Source: JACVRW01 sp963813495
GTDB taxonomy: Bacteria > Actinomycetota > Thermoleophilia > Solirubrobacterales > Thermoleophilaceae
Assembly (NCBI GenBank): GCA_963813495.1
Contig: CAWEZC010000009.1
Coordinates: 1 to 64,000, forward strand
Length of the DNA: 64,000 nt
Direction: 5' to 3'
Shown one piece after another: positions 1-9,325 of this stretch (within the stretch, counting starts at the first letter, position 1; every line of letters starts with the position of its first letter). Below the pieces are notes generated by a model, which saw only the letters and a list, made by a program, of their open reading frames with translations, made no database searches and was not told where the DNA came from. Both the position numbers and the translations under genes were made by a program.

Positions 1-188
1 CGCGTTCCGTGACCGAAACCGCAAACTGATCAGCCAGGTCAGCCCGGTCGTTCAGTGAAGGGGGCGCGGGCGGGCAGCAGGTTTACCACGGCCGCCTCTG
101 ACGCCCTCCCGGTACCCGCGCAATCGGCCGGTATCGCGGGACAACAGGCGGTCGCCGTCAAGGCGCGAGATTGTGCTCTACGACTGAG

Positions 189-231
189 CGCGCCGGACAG
201 GATTCGAACCGGTGGCCTTCGGTTCCGTAGA
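189..231 (-). other. tRNA-Arg(ACG) 3'-half remnant, probable attachment-site scar
   Basis: Read on the minus strand this stretch gives an anticodon loop CTACGGA, the 3' strand of an anticodon stem, a T arm with the TTCGAAT loop and an acceptor 3' strand CCGGCGC plus G. The 5' half of the tRNA is missing: the bases before the loop do not pair with the stem strand ACCGA. One T-stem pair is also mismatched. Homology starts exactly at the anticodon loop, as expected of an attachment-site copy left by an element that integrates into a tRNA 3' half. No intact tRNA-Arg is present in the window. Confidence 0.6.
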
Positions 232-262
232 AGGACGCCCTAGCAACCCGGCACCCTGCTCT

Positions 263-481
263 CTATGAAGGGACGCGATTCGTTCCCACCTCGTTCCCAC
301 CCACGTGTTCGTTTGGTGGCATCCCTGAGGCATCGAGCACCGGCACTACTGGGATTCGCGCGAAGCGGTAGTCAGTCGGGCGGGCGCCTGCCGCTTTTCG
401 TCTCCATGAAGAAGCGCCCGCTGTCAAGTGAGGTTGGTCTTTGGTGGTCAGGACTTCCTTTCGCGTGCGGGTTGGGCGCAA
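263..481 (-). pseudogene. possible C-terminal tail of a lost integrase
   Basis: A 72-codon open stretch ends in residues HVGGNEVGTNRVPS just upstream, on the minus strand, of the tRNA-Arg scar. Short repeated Gly-Asn/Gly-Thr-Asn tails of this kind are common at the ends of actinobacterial tyrosine integrases, and the complete integrase at 11.2-12.3 kb ends similarly (GINSGIN) beside its own tRNA scar. Nothing of the catalytic domain remains; the IS110 gene begins at 485. The identification rests on the tail and the position only and could be chance. Confidence 0.25.
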
Positions 482-484
482 CGC

Positions 485-1602
485 TCATGTCTCTATGGCC
501 GCTTCAGCGAGCGGATCGTGCGAAATGGGACCGTTCCCTCCTGGGCGCAAGTCCAAAAGGGCGGTCAGGCCGCCAGACGAAAAGCGGCGCCTCGGGGAGC
601 GAACTGCTGGTTGCGAGAAAGGCATGTGCCAGATCGCGTGGGCGAGCCGGCGGGCGAGGTCGATCTGGGCGACCTTCGCTCCGCGCTGGGTGCCGAGCCT
701 CCGCTTCGTGCGCTGATAGCGCTCTGCGTAGGCAGGGTGCTTGAGCGCGTGCATCGTCGCCTCGAGCAGCGCCCAGCGCAGGTAGGTGGGACCGTGCTTG
801 GTCAAGGGCCCGCGGCGGTCCCGCTCGCCCGACTGGTTGACGCGCGGGCACAGCCCGGTGTAGCCGGCCAGCTTCTCCGGCGTCGGGAACCTCTCGATCT
901 CGCCGAGCTCGCCGGCGATCGTGAACGCGAGCACCCAGCCGATCCCGGGAGCGCTCATCAGCAGCGGAATGTAGGGGTGGCTGGCGTGATCCGACTTGAG
1001 CCGCTTGTTGGTCTGATCGATCTGGCGCTCGAGGTGATCGATCAGCTCCACCGAGGCGGTGATGTCACAGCGCCAGGGCTCGGGGATCGCCATCACCTCG
1101 AGCAGCTTGCGGCCCTCGGCCCCGAACAGGTCGGTGACCGGGCAGGGTTGCCGAAGCTGACAGCGAGGAGTGAGCGCGGTTTTGAGCATCGACTTGTGCT
1201 TGACCAGGTGCAGGCGGAAGCGAGCGAGCTCTCGCTGCTCGCGCACCCGCGGATCGGGCAGCCAGATCGAGGGGACGAAATCTCGGTGGCTCAGGGTCGC
1301 GAGGACCATCGAGTCGATCCGGTCGGTCTTGCAGGCCAAGCGGGCGAGGCCCTTGACCTTCTGGGCGTCGGCGATCTCAACGTGCCAACCGCAGCACTCG
1401 AGCGCGTCGTGCACGCAGCGGGCTCCGGTCATCGACTCGATCACGGCGCTGACCGGTCCGCCGTGGAGCTCGTCGACTCGCCCGGCGAAGGTCTTCAGCG
1501 CCTCGCCGTCCGGCGCGCAGATCAGCTGGTCGAGGTGGTTGCCCTGTCGAGTAGGCAAACATCGAGCTTCCTGCGACTGAGATCAAGTCCAGCGCGCAAC
1601 AT
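485..1602 (-). pseudogene. IS110-family transposase, frameshifted near the N-terminus
   Basis: The product is an IS110 (DEDD plus Transposase_20) recombinase. From the ATG at 1602 the first codons give the typical start (MLRAGLDLSRRKLDVCLLD), which holds the first catalytic Asp in GLDLS. The frame then breaks near 1545 and the homology continues (RQGNHLDQ onward) in another frame to the stop at 485. The C-terminal domain keeps the GLCPRVNQSGERDRRG region with its Ser. If translation starts at the internal TTG at 1558 the first catalytic Asp is lost, so the copy is probably dead. IS110 elements lack clear terminal inverted repeats and I could not set its ends. Confidence 0.8.
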
Positions 1603-1885
1603 GTGAGCGGCCTCCTTGGTGCTCGGTTTTCGGTGATCACGGCGATCGTGTCACCGAGGAGGCACTCCTTCACGGCAGTCCAAAGCAGGAGCGATCGTCG
1701 GCTCGGCCGAGACGCCTCCTTCCACGTGGGAGGGGGAGAGCGGCGAGCTGTCGACTCGCTGCTGCTCGCCCAAACCCGTCGCTCAGGTGGCCACGACATC
1801 CGCTCGCCCCTTCGTTGGAGAGCGCACGTCTCGCTCTGCGCAGGATGATGGTCATGGCGCGTGGTACGGTCGCGGCTACTCGGGT

Positions 1886-3487
1886 ATGGACTTTCGGCTC
1901 CTGGGCCCACTGGAGGTGGTCGAGCTTGATCGCCCTCTCGCGCTCGGCGGGGCCAAGCAGCGTTCGCTCTTGGCGATCCTTCTGCTCCAGGCGAACGAGC
2001 TCGTCTCGACTGACCGCTTGATCGACCAGCTGTGGGGGGCCGCCCCGCCGGCGACCTGTGCCAAGAGCATCCAGGTCTACGTCTCCCGGTTGCGCAAGCA
2101 GCTCGGCGAGCAGCGGCTCGCTACACAGGCACCCGGCTACGTGCTCCGGGTCGAGCCGTCCGAGCTCGACCTGGCCCGCTTCGAGCGCCTGGCGGATGAG
2201 GCACGGCGGAGCGACCCGCGCACCGCCGCGCGCAAGCTTCGGGATGCGCTTGCGCTCTGGCGCGGGTCCCCGCTCGCGGACCTGACGTACGAGCCGTTCG
2301 CACAGCCCGAGATCGCTAGGCTCGAGGAGCTCCGGATGGCCGTGCTCGAGCAGCGCATCGATGCGGACCTGGCCGTCGGGCGTCACGCCGAGCTTGTCGG
2401 CGAGCTCGAGGCGCTGATCGTGCGCAACCCGCTGCGGGAGCGGCTGCGGTTACAGCTCATGCTCGCCCTCTACCGCTCGGCGCGCCAGGCCGAGGCCCTC
2501 AACGCCTACCGTGCGGCTCGGAGCGAACTCTCGGAGGAGCTCGGGCTCGAGCCGAGCGAAGAGTTGCAGCGTCTCGAGCAGGCGATCCTGCGTCATGACC
2601 CGGGGATCGACCTGGCCGCCGGCGCGTTGCGAGGGGGGCCGCCGCCACCCGAGCGACCGGTGGCAGAGCGCGCGCTCCTGATCGTGCCGCGGGCGCTGCA
2701 CGGCCTCGACCCGCTGCTTCGCCTCGCCGAGCCGCTGGCGGCCTCGGAGTTCCCGCACGAGCTGATCGTCGCGGGCGTCGTCCCGGCGGCTGAGCTGGCT
2801 GCCGCCACCGTGGCCCTGGCCGAGCGCCGCGACCAGCTGCTGGCCGCCGGACTCGCCGCCAGGACCGCGGCGTTCTCCTCGCCGCGGCGAGGCGAGGACA
2901 TCGTCCGGCTCGCCGGCCAGGAGAACGTCGACCTGCTCCTCATGGATGCTGGATCGTCGCCGCTGGACGGCGACGCGCGAGTGGTCCTCGAACAGGCACC
3001 CTGCGACGTGGCCCTGCTCGCGGAGGCCGGCGGCTCGCTGGGAGAGGGGCCCGTGGTGGTGCCCTTCGGCGCCCGGTCGCACGACTGGGCGGCCCTCCGG
3101 CTCGGCGCTTGGGTTGCCCGCGCCACGGACGTCCCGCTGCGGCTGATCGGCTCGGCCGCCGAGGGTGGCAAGGAGGCACGCGATGCGAGCCGGCTGCTCG
3201 CCGACGCCTCGCTGATCGTCCAGCGCACCGCGGGCATCGTCGCCGAGCCGCTGCTCGCGAGCCCCGGCCGCCAGGGGGTCGCCGCACTCGCCGAGGGAGC
3301 GGCCCTGCTCGTGGTGGGCCTGTCGGAGCGCTGGCGCGAGGAGGGACTCGGCCGTGTGCGGGGCGAGCTCGCAGTGGCCCCGCCGGCGCCGACGGTGTTC
3401 GTCCGGCGCGGGAGGCGACCGGACGGCCTCGCGCCGGTCGAGACGCGCACGCCCTTCAGTTGGTCGCTGACCGGACACGCGCGCTAG
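1886..3487 (+). CDS. BTAD/SARP-type regulator with C-terminal universal-stress-like domains
   Basis: Predicted DNA-binding regulator of 533 residues. Residues about 1-95 form an OmpR-like winged helix (MDFRLLGPLEVVELD start, then LIDQLWG and SRLRKQLG), and about 96-240 form the all-helical bacterial transcriptional activation domain (RLRLQLMLALYRSGRQ-like segment and EELGLEPSEELQRLEQ). From about 260 to the end are two alpha/beta units (ALLIVPRAL and GPVVVPFGARSHDWAALRLG) resembling UspA folds in place of the usual ATPase/TPR part. I chose ATG 1886 because it begins the family-typical sequence; longer in-frame starts exist upstream. It precedes a co-directional secreted protein and a receptor kinase, which it may control. 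Confidence 0.8.
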   Translation: MDFRLLGPLEVVELDRPLALGGAKQRSLLAILLLQANELVSTDRLIDQLWGAAPPATCAKSIQVYVSRLRKQLGEQRLATQAPGYVLRVEPSELDLARFERLADEARRSDPRTAARKLRDALALWRGSPLADLTYEPFAQPEIARLEELRMAVLEQRIDADLAVGRHAELVGELEALIVRNPLRERLRLQLMLALYRSARQAEALNAYRAARSELSEELGLEPSEELQRLEQAILRHDPGIDLAAGALRGGPPPPERPVAERALLIVPRALHGLDPLLRLAEPLAASEFPHELIVAGVVPAAELAAATVALAERRDQLLAAGLAARTAAFSSPRRGEDIVRLAGQENVDLLLMDAGSSPLDGDARVVLEQAPCDVALLAEAGGSLGEGPVVVPFGARSHDWAALRLGAWVARATDVPLRLIGSAAEGGKEARDASRLLADASLIVQRTAGIVAEPLLASPGRQGVAALAEGAALLVVGLSERWREEGLGRVRGELAVAPPAPTVFVRRGRRPDGLAPVETRTPFSWSLTGHAR

Positions 3488-3599
3488 CAGCACGCCGTTT
3501 ACCAGCGTCTACCCGCGACCACCCCGGGCTGCAACCGGCCGCGCCGAAGCTGATCCACGAATCCGGCTGCATAGGGCGGCCGGCCCTGAAGGAGGCGAC

Positions 3600-4229
3600 A
3601 TGCTTCGACGTAGCCACATGCTCACCACCGCGGCCCTCCTGGCTGCCTGCGCCGTGCCGGCGTCCGCCGCCCCGTATGAGGAAATGCACTCGGATGGCGC
3701 CGCCAGAGGCGTCGTTGCTCCGCCCCCTTCCTCGATCGCGGCCTCGACTGCCGACGAGTACCAGGACCTGCGCTCGCCCGACACGGTCGTAATCCAAGCA
3801 CCTGCGCCCGGTGAGGGCGTGAGGGGCATCGAGGACATGGCCCGCACGGCCGGCACCAGCGGCGTACACGAGGCCGACGGCGGTCAGTATGCGCTGAAGC
3901 GGGACTACGGCTCCCCCGACGCGGCCGACGCGGCCCGGGACCTGCCGTCCGTGCCGGCAGGCACGCATGCCGGGCCAGGCCCCTACACGGACTCGGAGCG
4001 CAGGCTGGTCGAGTCGGCCGAGGTGCAGGGGATGGTGCGCCGCGCCATCAGCGAGATACGCGAGACACCCACGGTCGTCGCCGTGCATGAACCGTCTGGT
4101 GGCTTCGACTGGGGCGACGCGGGCATCGGCGCGGCCGGAATGCTCGCGCTGTTCAGCATCGCCGGCGGATCGGCGCTGCTGTTGTCCGGGCGCAGGCGCC
4201 GCCGCGGCGTCGGGGTGGCGACGCCCTGA
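3600..4229 (+). CDS. secreted or membrane-anchored protein of unknown function
   Basis: A 209-residue protein with a clear signal peptide (about residues 1-23, ending VPASAAP), a polar, proline-rich middle, and a C-terminal hydrophobic helix (about 175-197) followed by RRRRRG, so it is probably anchored with its body outside. A strong ribosome site, AAGGAGG, lies 6 bases before the ATG. No family is recognised. It sits between the BTAD regulator and the receptor kinase on the same strand and could be an accessory surface protein of that receptor; this is a guess from position only. Confidence 0.65.
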   Translation: MLRRSHMLTTAALLAACAVPASAAPYEEMHSDGAARGVVAPPPSSIAASTADEYQDLRSPDTVVIQAPAPGEGVRGIEDMARTAGTSGVHEADGGQYALKRDYGSPDAADAARDLPSVPAGTHAGPGPYTDSERRLVESAEVQGMVRRAISEIRETPTVVAVHEPSGGFDWGDAGIGAAGMLALFSIAGGSALLLSGRRRRRGVGVATP

Positions 4230-4332
4230 GCCGGCCGCCCGACCGTATCTGCATGCGAGGGGCGGCGCCCGCTGGCGCCGCCCCTCTCATGGTACGGTCG
4301 GTCATGGACTCGCCCCCCTCGGGGAGCTCAGC

Positions 4333-7300
4333 ATGAAGGCAGCCATCAGCCCCGGCATGATCTTCGCCGGCTACCGCGTCGAGGAGTTGGTCGGGCGCGG
4401 CGGGATGGGTGTCGTGTACCGCGCGACGGACCTGTCCCTGGAGCGGCCGGTCGCGCTCAAGCTGGTCGCCCCGGAGCTGGCCGAGGACGAGCGCTTCCGG
4501 GAGCGCTTCCTGCGCGAGCCGCGGCTGGCGGCGTCGCTCGACCACCCGCACGTGATCCCGATCTACGAGGCGGGCGAGCAGGACGGCCAGCTCTACCTGG
4601 CGATGCGCTTCGTCGAGGGAAGCGATCTGAGAACGATCCTCGAGCGCGAGAAGAAGCTCTCGCCGGAGCGGACGCTGGCGGTGCTGGCCCAGGTCGCGGA
4701 CGCGCTCGACGCCGCCCACCGGCGCGCGCTGGTGCATCGCGACGTCAAGCCCGCCAACGTCCTGCTTGACGAGGACGGGCATGCCTACCTGTCGGACTTC
4801 GGCATCACGAAACAGGTCGGTGGGGACTCGACCGACACGGGCCGCGTCGTCGGCACGCTCGACTACCTGGCGCCCGAGCAGATCCGCGGCGACCCCGTCG
4901 ACGGGCGGGCCGATGTCTACGCGCTGGGCTGCGTGCTGTACGAGTGCCTCGCTGGTGTGCCGCCGTTCCGGCGCCCGACCGAGGCCGAGATCTTGTGGGC
5001 GCACATGCAGGAGCATCCCGCACCCCTGCACGGGCAGCCGCGACTCGACCCGGTGCTCCGTAAGGCGATGGCGAAGAACCAGGAGGACCGCTACGGGAGC
5101 TGCACCGAGCTGATCGACGCGGCAGCGGACGCCCTCGGGCTGGCACGCGCGCCGCGCGCCGCGCGCCGCTCGATCGTGCCGCCGGCCGTTCGCAGGCACG
5201 GCCGGGCCATCCTCGCCGGCGGCCTGTTGCTGCTGGCCGCGACAATCGCGCTGGCCATCGTGGCCCTGACCGGCGGCGAGGACGGGAGGGTCCGGCCGAT
5301 CGGCAACGGCGTGGCCGCGATCAACCCCGAGGACGGGAGCGTGACGTCGTTCACGGAGTCGGAGACGCCTCCTGGCAACGTAGCGGTGGGCGAGGGGGGC
5401 GTCTGGGTGCTCGACAACGAGGCCGAGACCGTCTCCCGGATCGATCCGGACACGAAGGAGGTAACCGAGACCTTCGACACCCCCGGCGTGCCGAGCGAGC
5501 TCGCCGTCGGCGAGGGCGCTCTCTGGGTGGGCATCGCCGGCGGGCGCGGGGGCACGAACGCAACCGTCAGCGTCGCCCGGATGGATCCCGACGACGGCCG
5601 AGTCACCGGAACGGCGAGGCTCCGCGGCGACGGCGAGGGCTACCCGGTCGCCGGGACGCCGCGGGTCGCCGTGGGGGCCGGGGCTGTCTGGGCCGTCAAC
5701 CCGGACGGAAGCGTGTCCCGCATCGACCCGAAGAGTGGGCGACTAATGGCGAAGATCGAGACCAAGCAGCAGGCGTGGACGATCGCCGCTGGCGACGGAG
5801 GCGTCTGGTTCTTGGGGTTCGACGGTCCGACGGGCGTCACCGAGATCGACACGCGCAGGAACCGCGTGGGCCGTACGATTCCGGTCGGGGCATCCGGGCT
5901 CATGGGGGTGGCCGTCGGCGGCGGCTCGGTCTGGGCAGCGGCCAACCAAGAAGGGGTCGTCTGGCAGATCATTCCCGAGCAGTTACCGGTCACGAGGACG
6001 ATCGACGTCGGCAGGGGAGTCACGTTCGTCACCTACGGAGAGGGCGCCGTCTGGACCGGCAACTACGTCGACGGAGCGGTCGCTCGCGTCGATCCCGCCA
6101 CGAGCAAGGTCACCGCGACAGCCTCCGTCGGCGCTCCCCAGGCATTGGCGGCGGGCGCCGGATCGGCCTGGGTGAGCGTCGCCGGTGGGACGACGGAGGG
6201 AGCACTGACCACGACCGCGTGCGGCGGGGTCGCCTCGGGACAGGGGACCCCTGACGTCCTGATCGCGTCGGACTTCCCGCTGCAAGGCCCGGCCAGCGCC
6301 GACGCGCGTGCGATGGAGGACGCGATCCGCCATGTACTCGAGCGACGTGGCTTCAAGGCGGGCGACCACACGGTCGGATATCAGTCGTGCGACGCCTCCA
6401 CTCCTCAGACGGGCGGCTTCGAGTTTCGCAAGTGCGCCGCGAACGCGTCGGCCTACGCACACGCCGAACAGCTCGTGGCCGTGATCGGGCCGTATTCCTC
6501 GTTCTGCGGCCAGGTGCAGATCCCGATCACCAACCGCGCGCCGGGCGGGCCGCTTGCGATGGTCAGTGCGATTTCCACGCACCCTGGACTCACCCGCGGT
6601 GGCCCGATCAATGAGGCCGGCGGGTTGAGGGGCGAGCCCGCGGTCTATTACCCGACCGGAAAGCGGAGCTTCGTCCGGCTGATGGCGCGTGAGGACCTGC
6701 AGGGCGTGGCCAATGCCATGCTCGCGAAGGAGCTTGGCCTGAGACGCGTCTACGTGCTTCAAGAACCGGAGTGGAAGGTCGAGCAGACCGATCCGTTCCG
6801 GCGCACGGCTCGCCGGCTCGGGATCCAGATCGTGGGCGTTGCGAACTTCAGCGACGGCTCGGACCACGATCGCCTGGCCGAGCGGGTGGCGCGCTCCGGT
6901 GCCCAAGGCGTGTTCATCGCCGGTCTGGGATCGGAGGGCGGCGGCCGCGTGGTGATGGCCCTCGGTGATCGGCTCGGAAGCCGGATCAAGATCATGGCGG
7001 CCGACCCGTTCTTCCCGATCGCGGATGTGCTGGCCTTTGTCGGGCCGGCGGCCCATGGCCTGTACTTCAGCGCCACGGACGTCCCGCCGAGGGCGCAGCC
7101 CCTCGCAGGGCGGCGCTTCGCGCGCGACACCGGGACACTCGATGCGCCGGTGTTCGGAATGCTGCCAGCCGGGCAAACGACCGAGCTTCTTCTCGATGCG
7201 ATCGCCCGCTCCGACGGGACGCGGGCGTCGGTGCTCGAAGAGCTGCGCGGGGCCAAGGTCGAGGACGGCATCCTCGGCGACTTCCGCATCGACCGCTACG

Positions 7301-7437
7301 GCGACATCACGCCCGCCCGGCTCGCGATCTTCCGCATTACCGGAGCGACTCCCCCGGACACCCCGGTCTTCCCGCAGTACGAAGGAGCCGTCCTCGATCG
7401 CGTCATCGAGGTACCGGCGACCCTGGCGCGACCGTGA
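4333..7437 (+). CDS. receptor Ser/Thr kinase: PknB-type kinase, TM, beta-propeller, periplasmic-binding-type domain
   Basis: A 1034-residue membrane receptor. The cytoplasmic kinase (about 10-275) has the glycine loop GRGGMGVVY (21-29), Lys43, the catalytic HRDVKPAN with Asp137, and DFG at 155, so it should be active. A basic stretch and one helix (about 292-314) follow. Outside are six or seven propeller repeats (about 320-630; motifs GGVWVLDNE and SRIDPDT, as in YncE/Vgb) and a type-1 solute-binding domain (about 640-1034; VLIASDFPLQG, AVIGPYSSFCG, AGQTTELLLDAI) like branched-chain amino-acid receptors. ATG 4333 gives a full kinase; upstream in-frame codons overlap the preceding gene. Kinase-propeller and propeller-binding-domain pairs are known; this full set in one chain is unusual. 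Confidence 0.9.
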   Translation: MKAAISPGMIFAGYRVEELVGRGGMGVVYRATDLSLERPVALKLVAPELAEDERFRERFLREPRLAASLDHPHVIPIYEAGEQDGQLYLAMRFVEGSDLRTILEREKKLSPERTLAVLAQVADALDAAHRRALVHRDVKPANVLLDEDGHAYLSDFGITKQVGGDSTDTGRVVGTLDYLAPEQIRGDPVDGRADVYALGCVLYECLAGVPPFRRPTEAEILWAHMQEHPAPLHGQPRLDPVLRKAMAKNQEDRYGSCTELIDAAADALGLARAPRAARRSIVPPAVRRHGRAILAGGLLLLAATIALAIVALTGGEDGRVRPIGNGVAAINPEDGSVTSFTESETPPGNVAVGEGGVWVLDNEAETVSRIDPDTKEVTETFDTPGVPSELAVGEGALWVGIAGGRGGTNATVSVARMDPDDGRVTGTARLRGDGEGYPVAGTPRVAVGAGAVWAVNPDGSVSRIDPKSGRLMAKIETKQQAWTIAAGDGGVWFLGFDGPTGVTEIDTRRNRVGRTIPVGASGLMGVAVGGGSVWAAANQEGVVWQIIPEQLPVTRTIDVGRGVTFVTYGEGAVWTGNYVDGAVARVDPATSKVTATASVGAPQALAAGAGSAWVSVAGGTTEGALTTTACGGVASGQGTPDVLIASDFPLQGPASADARAMEDAIRHVLERRGFKAGDHTVGYQSCDASTPQTGGFEFRKCAANASAYAHAEQLVAVIGPYSSFCGQVQIPITNRAPGGPLAMVSAISTHPGLTRGGPINEAGGLRGEPAVYYPTGKRSFVRLMAREDLQGVANAMLAKELGLRRVYVLQEPEWKVEQTDPFRRTARRLGIQIVGVANFSDGSDHDRLAERVARSGAQGVFIAGLGSEGGGRVVMALGDRLGSRIKIMAADPFFPIADVLAFVGPAAHGLYFSATDVPPRAQPLAGRRFARDTGTLDAPVFGMLPAGQTTELLLDAIARSDGTRASVLEELRGAKVEDGILGDFRIDRYGDITPARLAIFRITGATPPDTPVFPQYEGAVLDRVIEVPATLARP

Positions 7438-7775
7438 AGCCCGCAGCAGGCCCGGGCGATACCTCACACCTAGCGCCGCCGTGACCGTAGTGACCGGGAG
7501 GCGCGGACTTGCCACGCTCGAGGAGCATCCACTCGCCGTGACCGCTTTGTCGAGGCGGCCTCGGCGGGTGGTGCTCCGACGATGCGCACGTCCGCCAAGG
7601 CCCGCAGCACGAGACCTGAATCTCCGGACCGCGCGGCAGATCAAGCGTGGCGCCACCCTGCCGACCCGTCGTTATAGCGACTCCTCCCGCTCGCCCGAGA
7701 CCGGCGATAGCGGAGCGAGCATTCCCGAAGGTCCACGCGGTCGGGGGCACAACTGCGCACGCCACGCCGGCCGTT

Positions 7776-7805
7776 TACAGTACCCCGACCCGAGGGTGGA
7801 GGAGA
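7776..7805 (+). promoter_or_regulatory. probable promoter and ribosome site of the M1 peptidase gene; rest of gap empty
   Basis: In the 376-base gap 7438-7813 the only signals seen are a TACAGT -10-like hexamer at 7776-7781 and a purine-rich GGAGGAG ribosome site at 7798-7804, about 9 bases before the GTG at 7814. No convincing -35 box, RNA gene or small gene was found in the rest of the gap. Confidence 0.4.
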
Positions 7806-7813
7806 TCGTCGTC

Positions 7814-9325
7814 GTGCGTGTTCGCAGGCAGGTGCCCGGAGCGTTTGCCGTTGTGCTGGTGGCGACGGGGGCGCTCGCCCTGTCGGCCGGTCCGACGGCG
7901 GCCCAGAGCGGTCCACTGGGGCCGACGTACACGCCCGGTGCCTCTGGTGCGGGCGACCCCTACTTCCCGTTCGCCGGCAACGGTGGGTACGACGTCCAGC
8001 ACTACGACCTCGACCTCACCTACACGCCGCCGGCGCCCGCCCCGGCGCCGCTCGTTGGCCAGCTGAGCGGTGTGGCGACGATCGACCTGGTGGCCACGCA
8101 GGGCCTGGACCGATTCAACCTCGATCTGCGCGGCCTGGACGTGCGGGCGATCACCGTCAATGGGAAGCGGGCCAGCGAGGTGGCGCCGCCCGCTGCCGGG
8201 GCCGAGGTCGAGGGCGCGGCCTACTGGCAGGTGCAGGACGATGCGGCCCGCAGCTGGGAGCTCACGATCCAGCCCCGCCCCAAGATCAAGAAGGGGCAGA
8301 CGGCGCGCGTCGTCGTCACCTACGGCGGTGCGACCACCCGGCCGACCGACATCGAGGACGCCCTCTACGGCTGGGTGACGATGCGCGACGGCGCCATGGT
8401 GGTGGGCGAGCCCGAGGGCTCGATGACCTGGTATCCGGTCAGCGACCACCAGACCGACAAGGCGACCTATGGCTTCGAGATCACCGTGCCCGAGGGCAAG
8501 GTCGCGGTCGCCAACGGGCTGCCAGCAGGTGACCCGGTCACCGAGGGCGGGTGGACCACCTGGTCCTGGGACGCTCCCGACGCGCAGGCCAGCTATCTCA
8601 CGACCGCCTCGGTGGGTGACTACGACCTGCGCGTCTCGGAGACGCCCGGCGGGACACCCATCATTGACGCGGTGGACGACACCCTCACGGCTGCGAACGC
8701 GGCCATCACCGAGGCGAGCCTCGCCCTGCAGGCGGAGATCATCACGTTCATCGAGGAGACCTTCGTCCCGTATCCATTCAATTCTGCCGGCGCGATCGTC
8801 GATGACGACACCGTCGGCTACGCGCTCGAAACACAGACTCGGCCCGTGTACTCGCGGGTGGCACGGGAGAGCACCGTGGCCCACGAGATCGCGCACCAGT
8901 GGTTCGGCAACGCGGTGAGCCCGGAGCGCTGGGCGGACATCTGGCTCAACGAGGGCTGGGCGACCTACGTCGAGTGGTTGTGGAGCGAGGACAGGGGCGG
9001 CGACTCGGCCCCGGCGAGCTTCGACGCCGTCATGGAGATCCCAGCTGACGACCCGTTCTGGGAGCTGGCCATCGCGGACCCGGGCCCGTTCGGCCTGTTC
9101 CTCGGCGGGGTCTACGACCGGGGCGCGGCCACGCTGCACGCCCTCCGGGTCAAGGTCGGCGACGAGGCGTTCTTCACGGGCAGCCAGGAGTGGCTCACGC
9201 GCTACAACGACTCGGCCGCCACCACCAAAGAATTCGAAGCGGTCTTCGAGGAGGTCTCCGGCCAGGACCTGAGCACGTTCTTCGACGTGTGGGTGCGCAC
9301 GCCGAGCAAGCCCACGACCTGGTGA
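7814..9325 (+). CDS. secreted M1-family zinc metallopeptidase
   Basis: A 503-residue secreted peptidase related to M1 aminopeptidases. A signal peptide spans about residues 1-30 (VVLVATGALALSAGPTAAQS). An N-terminal beta domain (about 45-230) is followed by the catalytic domain with the zinc site HEIAHQW (His357, Glu358, His361) and NEGWATY (Glu380). The GAMEN-type substrate loop is replaced by a divergent segment near SAGAIVDDD. It is shorter than classical PepN (about 870) and lacks the large C-terminal helical domain, like other secreted actinobacterial M1 proteins. GTG 7814 is chosen for its ribosome site and because it starts the signal peptide. Confidence 0.88.
   Translation: MRVRRQVPGAFAVVLVATGALALSAGPTAAQSGPLGPTYTPGASGAGDPYFPFAGNGGYDVQHYDLDLTYTPPAPAPAPLVGQLSGVATIDLVATQGLDRFNLDLRGLDVRAITVNGKRASEVAPPAAGAEVEGAAYWQVQDDAARSWELTIQPRPKIKKGQTARVVVTYGGATTRPTDIEDALYGWVTMRDGAMVVGEPEGSMTWYPVSDHQTDKATYGFEITVPEGKVAVANGLPAGDPVTEGGWTTWSWDAPDAQASYLTTASVGDYDLRVSETPGGTPIIDAVDDTLTAANAAITEASLALQAEIITFIEETFVPYPFNSAGAIVDDDTVGYALETQTRPVYSRVARESTVAHEIAHQWFGNAVSPERWADIWLNEGWATYVEWLWSEDRGGDSAPASFDAVMEIPADDPFWELAIADPGPFGLFLGGVYDRGAATLHALRVKVGDEAFFTGSQEWLTRYNDSAATTKEFEAVFEEVSGQDLSTFFDVWVRTPSKPTTW

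Noticed and set aside
485..1558. Intact IS110 transposase starting at the internal TTG
   Set aside because: The conserved N-terminus with the first catalytic Asp lies upstream in another frame, so the gene is broken.
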